DNA from: Mansonella perstans
Lineage: Eukaryota; Nematoda; Chromadorea; Rhabditida; Onchocercidae
Assembly (NCBI GenBank): GCA_037074765.1
Contig: JBAMDO010000212.1
Span: forward strand, 29,367-93,366
Reading direction: 5' to 3'
DNA: 64,000 bases
Shown: positions 1 through 11,739 of the stretch, piece by piece
Layout: every line of letters begins with the position of its first letter
How positions within the stretch are numbered: the stretch's first letter is position 1
Notes under the pieces: model-generated
Seen by the model: only the letters and a program-made list of their open reading frames with translations
What the model was told of the DNA's origin: nothing
Database searches by the model: none
Translations under genes and position numbers: made by a program

Positions 1-810
1 ACTTCAGAAATGCCGGAACTGTATTTTTCAATACATACCAAATCTACACCATTTTCATCAACTTTACCTTCAACAACATCAAAAATCCATAAAGTAGAAG
101 ATGATGAATATCAAGTAACGCCTTTAATAACAAGAAAACATGAATATACGAAATTGATAGCCACGCAATCAATTTTTGGTTCAGATCGCGGTTCCGTCCT
201 AACTTTAGGTTCTTTATTCTTTTTAAACTGTTTTTAGTGTTACTTCAGGCATTAGATCAGACTTAAGCGTTTTTCTTAGCATTTTTCATAGCATTTCCGA
301 ATTTTACAGGAAACAATCTAAATGGCACTTTGTTCTCTGCTGGGCTTGGTAATACTACAACTGATAGTACCATCGAGAGTGTTAATTTCTCCACAGGTAA
401 ATTATATAAGACATGTATAATTGGAAGCACAAAGAAAGGCATATTGTTCGCCTGGAAAGAAATTCTTTGGCAAATCTGATAGAACCATTGAGAAAGTAAT
501 TACATGTAATGCTAGCTTTAATTTTGGAAGCGGAGGAGAACTTTTGAGAATGGTATAGCATCAGTCAACAAAAATGATTTTTCCAACACTACCACAATCT
601 ACCCTTGTTGTGTATTTAGTAGAGCTGCTTAATGCGATATTTCATCTAAATCAAGAATAAGCACTGTTTCTTTTGCATTTATTAATAATGATAGTTCCGA
701 AACTATTGAGGATTCAGATATTAGCTTGTTAACAGAAAAAGATATACCAAACGAAGGTTGTAAAGGAATGCCGGGGTTTTTGTTATATTTTCAAAGTTGA
801 AGAAGGTCTA
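1..810 (+). pseudogene. Broken or intron-split Ser/Thr-rich, FG-containing gene, 5' part cut by window edge
   Basis: Not recognised. The frame open from position 10 runs to a GTTCCG donor at 190/191. It joins in phase to an exon at 310-396, which has a TTTTACAG acceptor and a GTAAAT donor. The joined text is rich in Ser, Thr, Asn and Gly (IFGSDRGNNLNGTLFSAGLG). From 432 a shifted frame reads KKFFGKSDRTIEK and NASFNFGSGGELLRM. Another at about 630-800 reads SSETIEDSDISLLTEKDIP and stops at 798-800. The FG and GLG pairs recall nucleoporin-like disordered proteins, but that is only a composition argument. The putative intron after 396 would be 35 nt, or the shift there may be a real break. So this is either a decaying gene or one whose small introns I cannot place. 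It probably connects with the repeat ORF at 918-1571. Confidence 0.35.
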
Positions 811-917
811 TTTCTGATTGCTATAATGATGAGAAGATATTAGCTCTTATTTATCAAATTATCCCATAGACGGAATCAAGCCACAATATTAGAAAGATGC
901 CATCTTTGAAAGCATAA

Positions 918-1571
918 GTGCTATCTTCAGAAAATAATGGCAAATCAACATTTACAGGCGTAAGCTCGAATGATGGTCGGCATAGCGATTGGATTGCATC
1001 ACTCTACGGAAGAACATACTATAGTTCAATATTTTCTACTTTGCAAAATACGGACCATTCAAGACAAGATAGTTCAAAAGAATTGAATGTTCAGCCTTCA
1101 ACTGAAATACCATTAACTCTTACTGAATTGAATATTCTGCCTACAACTAAAGTATCAGTCGCTCTTACTGAATTGAATACTCCGTCTACAAATAAAATAT
1201 CAGTCGCTGTTACTGAATTGAATATTCCGTCTACAAATAAAATATCAGTCGCTGTTACTGAATTGAATATTAAGCCTACAACTAAAATACCAGTCCCTCT
1301 TACTGAATTGAATATTCAGTCTACAACTAACATACCAATTCATCTTACTGAATTGAATATTCAGCCTGCAATTAAAATACCAGTCACTGTTACTGAAATG
1401 AATATTCAGCCTACAACTGAAATATCAGTCGCTGTTACTTCTAGTGAGTTAATTATGGCTTTTGAAGATAAAGAAAATACCGCAAAGATGGCTTGTCATC
1501 TGAAAAATACACAGCCCATTTGGAGTCTCATATGCGATCTCAGTAAAACATCTGGAATTAAACAGGATTGA
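918..1571 (+). CDS. Thr/Ser/Ile-rich repeat protein exon (unknown)
   Basis: Unrecognised 217-codon open frame, long for this A+T-rich sequence. Residues 1-55 are Ser/Gly/Asn-rich. Residues about 56-175 are eight tandem 15-residue units of the pattern LNIQPTTKIPVxLTE. About 40 non-repetitive residues with two Cys follow. No signal peptide or membrane segment is visible. The first ATG (918) is probably not the true start: the same kind of Ser/Thr-rich text lies upstream, and an AG acceptor (TCTATCTTCAG) lies just inside the ORF. It is therefore better read as the last exon of the gene that begins before this window. Repeat units differ mostly at second and third codon positions and keep the frame, which argues for translation at least until recently. 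Function cannot be inferred. Confidence 0.45.
   Translation: MLSSENNGKSTFTGVSSNDGRHSDWIASLYGRTYYSSIFSTLQNTDHSRQDSSKELNVQPSTEIPLTLTELNILPTTKVSVALTELNTPSTNKISVAVTELNIPSTNKISVAVTELNIKPTTKIPVPLTELNIQSTTNIPIHLTELNIQPAIKIPVTVTEMNIQPTTEISVAVTSSELIMAFEDKENTAKMACHLKNTQPIWSLICDLSKTSGIKQD
1083..1442 (+). repeat. 45-bp coding minisatellite, 8 copies
   Basis: Eight in-frame copies of a 45-bp unit beginning TTGAATATTCAGCC. They encode 15-residue Leu-Asn-...-Thr-Glu units inside the 918-1571 ORF. Copies 3 and 4 (NxPSTNKISVAVTE) are nearly identical, which suggests recent unequal exchange. All length changes are multiples of the unit, so the frame is kept. Confidence 0.85.
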
Positions 1572-4500
1572 AAATTAGGAGTGGAAGTTAGTTTAGGAAA
1601 AGAAAGAAATTTACAGGCTTATAAAATATCGCAATTCATTTATTTAAAAAAAATCTTTCCAGATAGCTTGACTGTTTACATTTTTTATGTGTTAAGTTCC
1701 ATAACTACCTGTAACATCAAAAAAAAAGAATTCGAAATTTAATGTTGTGAATTCAACAGCTATAAACAAATTTTGCTTACATAATAAAAACCTTTCGAGA
1801 AAGTTTATCGAAGATGAATTGTGAAATGGTGGAATTTCATTAAACAGTCATCCAATGGTGGTAAGAAAAAATGACCAAGTTTTGGTCATTTCTTCATTTC
1901 CTATTTTAATTCGAACAACTATTTTTGGAAATTATTTAAACAATTATCATGAATTATGAATGTGACGAAGATTCTATGTATTGTATCGTATGTCATAGAT
2001 GTTAAAGAAAACAAAAAAACTGCATGCAGAAATGTAGCGGTAGTGAACTTCACGTATTGCTACATGTGAATAATTATACATTAATTAAAAATATATTTAA
2101 AAATATATTTTACATGTTTAATTAAATATACTTCCTTTTATTATCATCATTTTTGATGGAAACTTTTCCTTTTATATTTATCAGTGATTTTTCATTTTCT
2201 TAATTTCGTGCCAATTTGAATTCCATTCCTTCATATATTTATCAGTGATTTTTCATTTTCTTAATGTCATGCCAATTTGATTTCTATGCCAATTTGAATT
2301 CCGTGATTATACCGCTAGTATCATTGGGAAATTAAAATGTGTAATGAAGTATGGTTATACAGTAAATAATTATTGGAATCAAAATAGGTATGGGATATGA
2401 TCACTTCACAAAATGTGAAAGTAATAAAAACAGTTAACAGAAATCAGAAAATGTGAAATGATGCATATCACAATATTGCATTCAGCTGAAATTTATGAAC
2501 AAGTACTGAAAAGTAACATGTATCATTAGGCGCACTCTAAGAGCCAAAATTTTTACATTAAAATGAACGAAGAATTCTTGGACCTATATGTCAGGACCAT
2601 TTTAGAGGAACTCAGAATCTGTTAGAATTATGTTAGAATTACATTGTCAGGACCATTCAGCAGTTAGAACACAAAGGTCATGCCAGGACTTAAATGTTTA
2701 GAAGTCTTGACCGGCCTTTTCTTTATGCCACTTCAAGAAAGGTCACCGAATGTCATGTCCTTTAGATCTTTCGTGTCAGATTTACATCACTTTTTACGTT
2801 GCGAAATGCAGAAATTGCATATTAAGTAATTTCCGGTTTTTTTTTGTTAAAAAATTTTTGAAATATGAAGCCTATTTCTATCAAGCACTATTCTCTTGTG
2901 AATCCTCAATGATGATAAATTTTCACGATAAATTATTGATTTCCTAGAGGAATTTCAAACACAGATTTTGAGGATGTTAATTGGAAATAAAATTTTTGTT
3001 TTTTCAAAGACAGCTAATTAGACAGTTCAACTTTCAATTTCTTTGTAATTTAATAATAGATTTAGCCTTAATAACTGTTATCGTTTTTTCCTATCTCTTT
3101 CCCTTCAGCCATTGTTTCAATGTTTAATAATTAGCAAATGGTTATAAACATAATTTTAACTTTGTTTGTTTCAATGCTTGATTCCTATTCAGTTAGTCTA
3201 ACCACCTTACTTATCTTAATTAATTAGAAGAGAGGAAAAGAGAAACGAAACAAATAGATTCGTTGCGATGTAATTATTCAGCAACAATGATATAATGGGC
3301 TCTCTTCACTTCTGTCTTTTGTGCTACTTTATTATCCATCCATCCGCTGCTAGTAGGCCTTTCTAAGGCCTTTGTTAGTCTTTAGTTTCTAAAGAGACAA
3401 AACAAAAAAGCTGCATAGATATGCCGATGATAGCCATACGTTTTACTTCATTATTCCATTTACACAACTCTTTAACACTCCCACTCAATACTGATTTTTT
3501 GTCTTTCAAACTATCCTAAGCAACGATTTTTTTTTTTAACTTGCTTATTAAGGTTATGCAGAGAAGTAAAAAAAAAAAAAAAAAAAAAAATTGTTTGAAG
3601 AATTAGCAGTTAATGTGTTAACGAGAAATATCGACATCCGTGAGTTGGCCTCAAAAATTAACAGCTCAGGCTTAAATATGCTTGGCTTCATCTAATGCGA
3701 TGGCCAGAATGTTTTCATATTAAAAGGCTTAAGAGGACATGCCTAGTACTTCTTTTGCCCGTTTGCTCCATTGGTCCTCCCTTTATTCCTCCTGTTTACT
3801 TTATTTTATTTCAGTTCACACCGTCATATTATACTGTTTTATTCACATTTCCTCATCTCTCTTCTCATTGCATTTATGAATTTCACCAATAAATTCTTTC
3901 ATTATTTTGGTGCATTTTCCTCAATAATAATTTATCAGCAACATACCGGAACATCTAATGGCGGTCTTTCAAAAATCGAAATAATGATAGCTTGATTGAC
4001 ATTAAAATCTTGATTTTAAGAATGAATTAATGCACCTTATAATTTCGCGGATTTAATTAGAAAAATTGCATATTCTTAACAAAGATCACTGGGGAAGATC
4101 ATTCTCGAAGGTTTTTTTTCCTTTTCGAGAAATTAATCACGCTTATGGCAACTTTTTTTAGTATTTCAACTACAAAATGAAAGAATCATTTCATCGTTGA
4201 AATGTTTTACACGCAAGCTATGAAAGACCATATTATCAGTATAATAATTACAAATGTATTGGTAAAAATGTTTTAAATTTCGTCGTAAGTTAAAGTAATT
4301 AATTAGATAATGACAAAATGCATTTAAATGAAGAGTATCAAATCGATATTGGCAATTATCTGAATGCTAAGAAAAAACTGTTCAAAAATTTGTTCAAAGA
4401 AATGAAAATTTCAGTTAGATGCTTGGCCTTATTTGTTCGTTTAGTTTTCACATTCAGGATTTGTACTTCAATTAATTAGTTTGATGTTATTGTGAAGTAA

Positions 4501-6541
4501 ACACTTTTGTCATTTGCCTGTATATATATGTAATATTTTTAAATAAGTCAAATTGACTGAAGTAATTAAAATAGTTCATTTAATTTGAAGTTTTTCTAGC
4601 CAAATTAATTCAAAGATTGTTCAAATTTCGTATTGTAGGGAAAAGCCATGAGAAGATAAAAATGAATAAAGAAAAATTTAGAAGTGAATTGAGGAAGCAA
4701 TAGCAAATATTCTGAATGGCCTATTTCGTCCAATTCCCCTAATTTACGGATGAGATTGTTTTCCAAGAAAATTTTATTTGCCGCATCGGTTAAAATTGAA
4801 ATAAAAGATTTGAGAATGTCAATCAAAAAATGAAAAAAGCGAAGCATGGAAAAAATATGAAATAAGCTATCAGTGAAAATAATGAAAAATTTAAATATTT
4901 TAAATAGAACTTACTTTTTTATCTTTTTAAATGAAAGCTAACTCATTTAGCATTAATACTATTCTCATTGAGCTCTGTAGATCACTCTACATTTCGTTTT
5001 CTTACCGCTGAACTGATACCGTTCATTTCAGCGGAGCTTAAACTAAAATTAGCTACAAGCTTTTCAATCAGTTAACTTCAGTCGCAAACACAAACTGTTG
5101 TTGGAAGATAATATCCTTGAATAACATTCACATCATGTTGCTTATTTCCTGAAACATTTTCAGGATTGCACATTTCTTTAGCATACAAATATTTGTATTG
5201 TTTATGTACTTTACATCTTTTCAATTAAGCAGTCTAGTTGAATTCTAATGCTGAATTTTGGATTCAGTATTGAAGTAATTTATTTTGACCTCTTAAAACA
5301 GGCTTCTCAAACATTTCTTCTATTTCAATTCATATTTGTTTCATATTCTTGAAATTTCACCATGAGAATCATAGGAAATAGAGCAAAAAGGCGAAGCAAA
5401 ACTTTTTAATAGAATCAGAAAATAGACTTAACTTCCTAAAACTTTCATTTAGCTTTTACCAAACTTGGCATAGAAAATATCATTTGTGTTATCGGAAATT
5501 TCATATCGGGTCCTATCACTATTCTTACCAATCAATTTTATCAATAATTCAATCTCAATTCCTGTTTCTTGGTTATATTAACTTTATAGCATTCGTATAA
5601 ATATCATCCAAGTAGGCGAATAGCATTCGTATAAATATCATCCAAGTACTGAAATGATTAGTTTCGGATGTAGATATCAATAGATGTATCTTCCTCATAA
5701 TCATATGCATGGATATAAGAGGAATCAGAAATAGCAAGCTATTGTCTGTCAATGGAAAATCAAATCTCTAATTCTAATTAATTTCATATATGCTCCCTAA
5801 ACCCGAAAGTTATGAGACATTGAAAAAATAGCCAAAGTCAAAAAGATCACTATGTTATATTGCTTGAAAAAACTTTGACAATATACCAAACTTTTAAGAG
5901 GATATATTAGATCAAAGCATAAAAAAAAAAAAAAAAGTGGCAATTTAATCTTTTTTTGCTAATAAATCATATTTCAATTAAAAATTAAATATGAATTTTT
6001 TTTTTTTTTTGATAGTTATTTGATAAAAAAAAAATGGCATTTTCTCAAATTTCATCACTTCAATTTGTAGCATTTTCACTTATTCTAGCTTCAATATAGC
6101 AAAAATTAATTATTCTTTCATAAAGGCACAGAATATAAATGAGGCTATAACTTTTTACACTTGATAAGATTTATTAATTTGTATCTTTTCAGCAATTGAC
6201 GAAGAAGCAACTTTCAATTAAGTGAATGAAAAAATTAATATCGGTTAAGATGGCTTTGCATGCATGTGAAGCCTATAAATTCTCCTTTCATTTAATTATA
6301 TCTCAAAGCTTCTTGGCTTATTTATCGATTGCACTATATGAGAGTGTCTCATGTCCTATGAGACACATAATGAGATATAGTTTTTATCTTTCCTTTCCAT
6401 TATCTGATCTTATTTGTTTCTTTTTATCAATGTTAAAGGTTAAAGTTTTTATATAAGTGAAATATTTATTGAAAAATTCATCTTAAAATTTCATCTTAAA
6501 ATAATTTGCATATTAATTTATCAATACTTTTTAATTTATAG
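1572..6541. other. Intergenic, no supported gene
   Basis: A+T-rich sequence with homopolymer runs (for example poly-A near 3570 and 5922). Two direct duplications are visible. A 48-bp block recurs at 2173-2220 and 2234-2280, and a perfect 28-bp copy occurs at 5587-5614 and 5621-5648. ORFs of 65-80 codons here (2750, 3695, 4605, 6226) have low-complexity hydrophobic translations and no splice context, so I do not call them. The last few hundred bases should contain the convertase promoter, but I see no convincing TATA box. Confidence 0.6.
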
Positions 6542-6543
6542 AT
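6530..6543 (+). promoter_or_regulatory. Probable trans-splice acceptor of the convertase gene
   Basis: TTTTTAATTTATAG ends two bases before the ATG at 6544. A splice acceptor with no visible upstream coding exon, this close to a start codon, is typical of spliced-leader addition in nematodes. A 5'-UTR intron is the alternative. Confidence 0.5.
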
Positions 6544-9500
6544 ATGAGAAGATGGCATATGTGGCAACAGTGTAGTATATACGGTATTCTGTTGTTTATA
6601 ATTTGTACATCTACCAGTGCAGTTCAAGTATATACCAATCATTTTCATGTCCGTATTAAACATCCGGGTATTGAGAATGCACATTCAATAGCTAAACGAC
6701 ATGGCTTTATTAATCGTGGACCTGTAAGTTCAATTTGTATTTACTTATATAATTTTATATTTTAAATATTTCGTAACTAATAAATATCATATAATTTTAT
6801 AAAATAAACGTGGCAATTGGATTGCCATCTTTATAAAGAGCATAGCCTCACTTAATTGATACTACTTTTAAATATTGTTATTCATCACTGAAATGTTTAA
6901 CTTGTTGCGATAAATAGTTCAGCATGTATTTATGTAGTTAGTATTGCAAGAAACTATTGTTTTATTGAAACATCTTATTTATATAGCAAATTTTATCTTT
7001 CTCATTTTTAAAATTAATATCACATTAATTTGGATTATTGTAATTATTTTATTTTAGGTTTGTTAAAAAATCACTCAGTTTATTTATTTTTTTCCAGTTA
7101 CTCAATTCTCCTGTACTTTGCATTGTGCGTACGAACAGATAATGAAATTCGAAAACTTTCTATTCAAATTTTCACAACTATTATTTTTTTTTAAAGGTTC
7201 TTGGCTCCACAACTAATTGGCATTTTGTTCACCCGGCACTATCATATGCGCGTACAAAACGGTCCTATACTCATTTTAAGAAATTAAATGACGATCGTGA
7301 TGTGAGTAATTTTGAAAAAGAAAACTTCAACCAGAAAAATAACATTAACTGGAAGCAAAAGGAATTAATGAAAGATCAAATGATCCTAAATCTGAAAATA
7401 AATCATTTACTTTAGGTATTACATGTGGAACAGTTAGCAGGTTTTAAACGTGTGAAACGAGGATACAGGTAAGTATTTACATTGATTTAAACTACATAAG
7501 ATTGCAAAAAAAAATAACACCGATTAGTGGAATATTTTCAATTAAAGATTATTTTGAAAATTGAATTTTCGAAATGCTAAAAGTACTTTTTGCTTAAAAG
7601 GTGAATTTTAGACTGATCTATCTATGATTGACAACGCTGATTTTTAGAGCATTGGAGGAACGATTACAGAAGCAACTTGATTTCAGTGCAGCGCAATCAC
7701 CAACTGATCCGTTGTATCCGTATCAGTGGTATTTGGTAAGGAAGTATACATATATTTTCACACTTACGCAAATTCCAAATTATTTTAAGTAAAATATACG
7801 TTTTTTCTTTTAACTTATATGAAGTTAATAATAGAGGCAAAAAACTTTGGTTTCAAATCAAAATTTGATTGCTAAAAATGATACTTAAAAAAAAAACATT
7901 GGTATGTTTAAAGTGTTTTTTTTCTTTAGAATAATATTGGACAAGCGAATGGTAAGCCACGGTTAGATTTAAATGTCGAGAAAGCTTGGGTACTTGGTAT
8001 TACTGGTAAAAATATAACCACAGCTATTATGGATGATGGCATCGATTATATGCATCCTGATCTAGCGAACAACTTTGTAAGTTCTTTCGTTATCCGATCA
8101 ATGCCGAGGCCTGAATTTAATGTAAACGCTTTGTCTATGATGCAACTGCATCCGGCTTGGTCAAGTATAGTCTTTCGAGAGAAGTTTATTAATCCTTCTG
8201 TAGTTTATATCAATCTAGCATACTGTTTAATCTTCTGGAAGAAATTTGAGTTATTTCGAACATTTTTACTCCTCTTGTTTAAAATATCAAAACCTCGAGT
8301 AGCTATAATTGCTCTTTGCAGAATGCAAGAGCTAGTTATGACTTTAGTTCCAATGACCCATTTCCTTATCCAAGGTATACGGACGATTGGTTCAATTCAC
8401 ACGGAACACGGTTTGTTAATTCAAAAACTTTTCTTTCAATGTATTTTTTTTATTCCGATTTTTTGTGTACTACTTTACTTTTTTTGTGAAGTATTATTTT
8501 ATTATCAGTGCACTATTGACCCTAAGATCAAATGTCTGAATGCTTAAGAGCCTTCATCTGTTATGCTTTTTATACGATAGTCAGTGAGGCGACAAATATT
8601 TAGAAAAACGTCATAATATGATGGTTTCGTTTGAAAATGTATTGCTTTCTTGCAAATTGAATTTGAAAATTCTGGATTACAGCTGTGCTGGTGAAATAGC
8701 AGCAGCACGCGATAATGGTATTTGCGGTGTGGGTGTTGCATATGATAGTAAAGTTGCCGGTATTCGGATGCTGGATCAACCTTACATGACTGATCTCATC
8801 GAGGTGTCATAAAAGTTTTTGAAGAATTCTGAAAAAAGTTCTCATTTTTACCCTAAAACTAAAATAAATAAATGAAAAAATACATTTTCAAAATTTCTAT
8901 GACGGAAATTACTGCTTTAAAGAAGATTAAAGAAAATATAAAAATGTAGGATTGGTATTTTCATTAGGTGAAAGTTTGGAATTTACTTTTGCAAACGTTG
9001 ATCTGGATTTAAAAAAAAAAATTCTATTTCCTATATGACATTCATTTCAGGCTAATTCAATGAGTCATGAGCCAAATCTGATTCATATTTATTCTGCGAG
9101 CTGGGGACCAACTGATGATGGGAAAACGGTAGATGGACCACGTAATGCAACGATGCGCGCTATTGTTAAGGGTGTTAATGAGGCTAGTTGCGCTCTATGC
9201 AGCTCTTTTGGCTAATTGTTTTTGAAACAATTCTAATTTGCAATATTGGAATTTATAAATTCTAATACATAAAGTGAGTATCTTTTTTCAAGGAAATTTC
9301 TCATTGATTTTTCCATTTTTCAAGGGACGTAATGGTTTGGGATCAATTTTTGTATGGGCCAGCGGTGATGGCGGTGAGGAAGATGATTGTAACTGTGATG
9401 GTTATGCCGCTTCAATGTGGACCATTTCAATTAATTCCGCAATTAATAGTGGCGAAAATGCTCACTATGACGAGTATTTTATACTAATTCCATTATTTGC

Positions 9501-11007
9501 ATAATAGCGAAAGCAAATGAAAAAACATAAATCACTGACTGACCAGAAATGTCAAGGACTGATTACCTAAATATTAGAATTTATTAATAAAATTAAAGAC
9601 CCATATGAACCTTTGGAAACTTTAAGCACAATGCTATTTGGAAAAAAAACTTTTAGAAGCTGTTCTTCTACATTAGCTTCAACATTTTCGAACGGAGGAC
9701 GAAATCCGGAAACTGGAGTAGCAACTACGGATTTGTATAGTCGTTGCACGCGATCACATAGTGGAACATCAGCAGCAGCACCGGAAGCAGCTGGTGTTTT
9801 TGCTCTAGCACTGGAAGCAAATCCATTGCTTACTTGGTGCAAATATAATTTTAATTATTTTGCTTTAATTTTTACAATCATAATAGCAATTTTTTTTTCA
9901 TGTTTGTAAGATGAAAATTTATGGAATTTCCAGGTAAATTAATTTTATAAATTTCATATTTATATTGGAAATTTTCAAGAAATATTTAGGCGTGATTTGC
10001 AACATCTAACTGTGCTAACATCAACACGAAATTCACTGTTTGATGGACGATGCAGGGATTTACCAGACTTAGGCATTGCGGTATGACTGTGTAAATTTAT
10101 TTTCAAATAGGCTAGCAATTAAAAAAATAATTGTGCTTGTATTCAACAAGCAGAGCTTAATTAAATTAGAACTAGACTTGAGCTGAACAATTTTCAACAA
10201 ATAGAGCTAAACTAAATTAGTCAGAACAGTTAACAGCAAAAATATAGGCATATTCATTCCTTTATACAAACAAACACATATATATATATATAGGTATATA
10301 TACATATGTAATATGTAGGTATACACACGAAATTAGTTGATCACTTCAGGAAAGCAACGGAAAAAATAGTAAAAATGAAATCAATAATTGCACTCATTTT
10401 GAATGGAAGATGAATGGTGTCGGTTTGGAATTTAATCATCTGTTTGGTTTTGGTGTATTGGATGCAGCTGAAATGGTTATGTTGGCGATGGTTTGGAAAA
10501 CAGCACCTCCGCGATTCCACTGCGAAGCGGGAACCATTGCTACATCACAGTAAATATTTGTTTTCCGTTATTGTATTTAGTTATTAGTATCAGTATTATA
10601 GGATGTGCAGGTTTTTGCTATACAAAATGAAATTCACCTTCTGGGAGTTAATTTTCTTTATTTTTTTTAATTAGAATAAAATTAATTGCTATTGCTTCAT
10701 TATACTTGAAAAGTTAGAAATGATAAAATTAACAATTTTAAGTAAATTTCAAAATATTTTAGCAAAATCCCCTCAACTGGAAATCTTGTGTTGGAATTAA
10801 TTACTGATGCATGTATGGGAACTTCGACAGAAGTTAATTATTTGGAGCATGTACAAGCTGTTGTTACATTAAATAGTAGTCGACGTGGTGACACTACCCT
10901 TTATTTGGTGTCACCATCTGGTACACAGTGTGTTTTATCTTCCTTTTTTTTTGAAACATTTGGGAAGTTAAATAAATTATTGAAGTAGATAAATTACCAA
11001 CCATATG

Positions 11008-11038
<31 letters not shown>

Positions 11039-11638
11039 TGTACTATATAGTATTGCTAGTAATTTTTAATGAGAAATTTCGAACCGGTTTCTTTGAAAAT
11101 AATAAGGATAAACGGAATTTTTACTAGAAATTTGATGTCAGATAAATTTTACAAATGTAAAATACAATTCTGATCATTTTTTAAACAATTCTACAGAACA
11201 ATGATTTTATCTCGACGGCCAAAAGATAATGATAACAAAATTGGATTCACAAATTGGCCTTTTATGACCACACATACTTGGGGTGAGAATCCACGTGGCA
11301 AATGGCGCCTGATTGTTCGATTTCAGGTATTTAAAATACTAAAATTTAGTCAATTTTGATTTAAATGTTCGGAATTGCTGATTCTAAACATTCTTGATGA
11401 ATAACAGTTCAACAAGTACAGTTATTACTAAATATTCATTCATGTTGCAAACAGATCTCTTTAATGACTTACTTTGTAGGGTAGCGATAAGAATCATGGT
11501 ATGGTGAAGAAATTCACCCTAATGCTTCATGGTACCAAAGACCCACCGTATACTGATATTGAACCACTTCAAGGACATGTGAACAGTAAACTAAAACTGG
11601 TACAGAAAGCACATAAACGTGCTGCATTTCGTCGCTAA
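6544..11638 (+). CDS. egl-3: Neuroendocrine convertase 2 (PC2/EGL-3-type proprotein convertase)
   Basis: Subtilisin-like serine endoprotease of secretory granules that cuts neuropeptide precursors after paired basic residues. Exons: 6544-6723, 7197-7301, 7416-7468, 7648-7735, 7930-8076, 8322-8410, 8683-8803, 9051-9182, 9325-9473, 9657-9836, 9990-10080, 10350-10549, 10763-10927, 11197-11326, 11480-11638. Phases all agree and give 662 aa, near the usual 640-670. Signal peptide about 1-26; propeptide ends at RVKR110|GYR, with an internal RTKR site. Catalytic residues: D177 (MDDGID), H218 (NSHGTRC), S393 ([13 protein letters not shown]). The oxyanion residue is Asp320 (ASGDGG) instead of the Asn of furin, which is diagnostic of PC2. 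The P domain follows, with RRGD. There is no C-terminal membrane anchor. An AG at 6540-6541 immediately precedes the ATG, so SL trans-splicing is likely. All introns are GT-AG except intron 8. Confidence 0.96.
9183..9324 (+). other. GC-AG intron 8 of the convertase
   Basis: Exon 8 ends ...GTT AAT GAG (GVNE) at 9182, and exon 9 begins GGA CGT AAT (GRNG) at 9325. Both sides match the PC2 family without gap. The intron then starts GCTAGT and ends TTTCAAG, so it is a GC-AG intron. No GT donor nearby keeps the phase. Confidence 0.8.
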
Positions 11639-11710
11639 TATTAGAATGATCAGCATGTACTTTGTAATTGTAAAGGAAATTTTTGAAATCTTGAGGAATT
11701 TGAAACATTG

Positions 11711-11716
11711 AAATAA
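11711..11716 (+). terminator. Poly(A) signal of the convertase gene
   Basis: AATAAA lies 73 bp after the TAA stop at 11636-11638, followed within 40 bp by A-rich sequence. This is the only canonical hexamer close to the stop. Confidence 0.55.
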
Positions 11717-11739
11717 AAACATTGAAACAGAACAGTTGT

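Noticed and set aside
6226..6456. Upstream exon of the convertase
   Set aside because: No splice donor in phase; the signal peptide at 6544 is a complete start.
9567..9842. 91-codon minus-strand ORF
   Set aside because: Shadow of convertase exon 10, which carries the catalytic serine.
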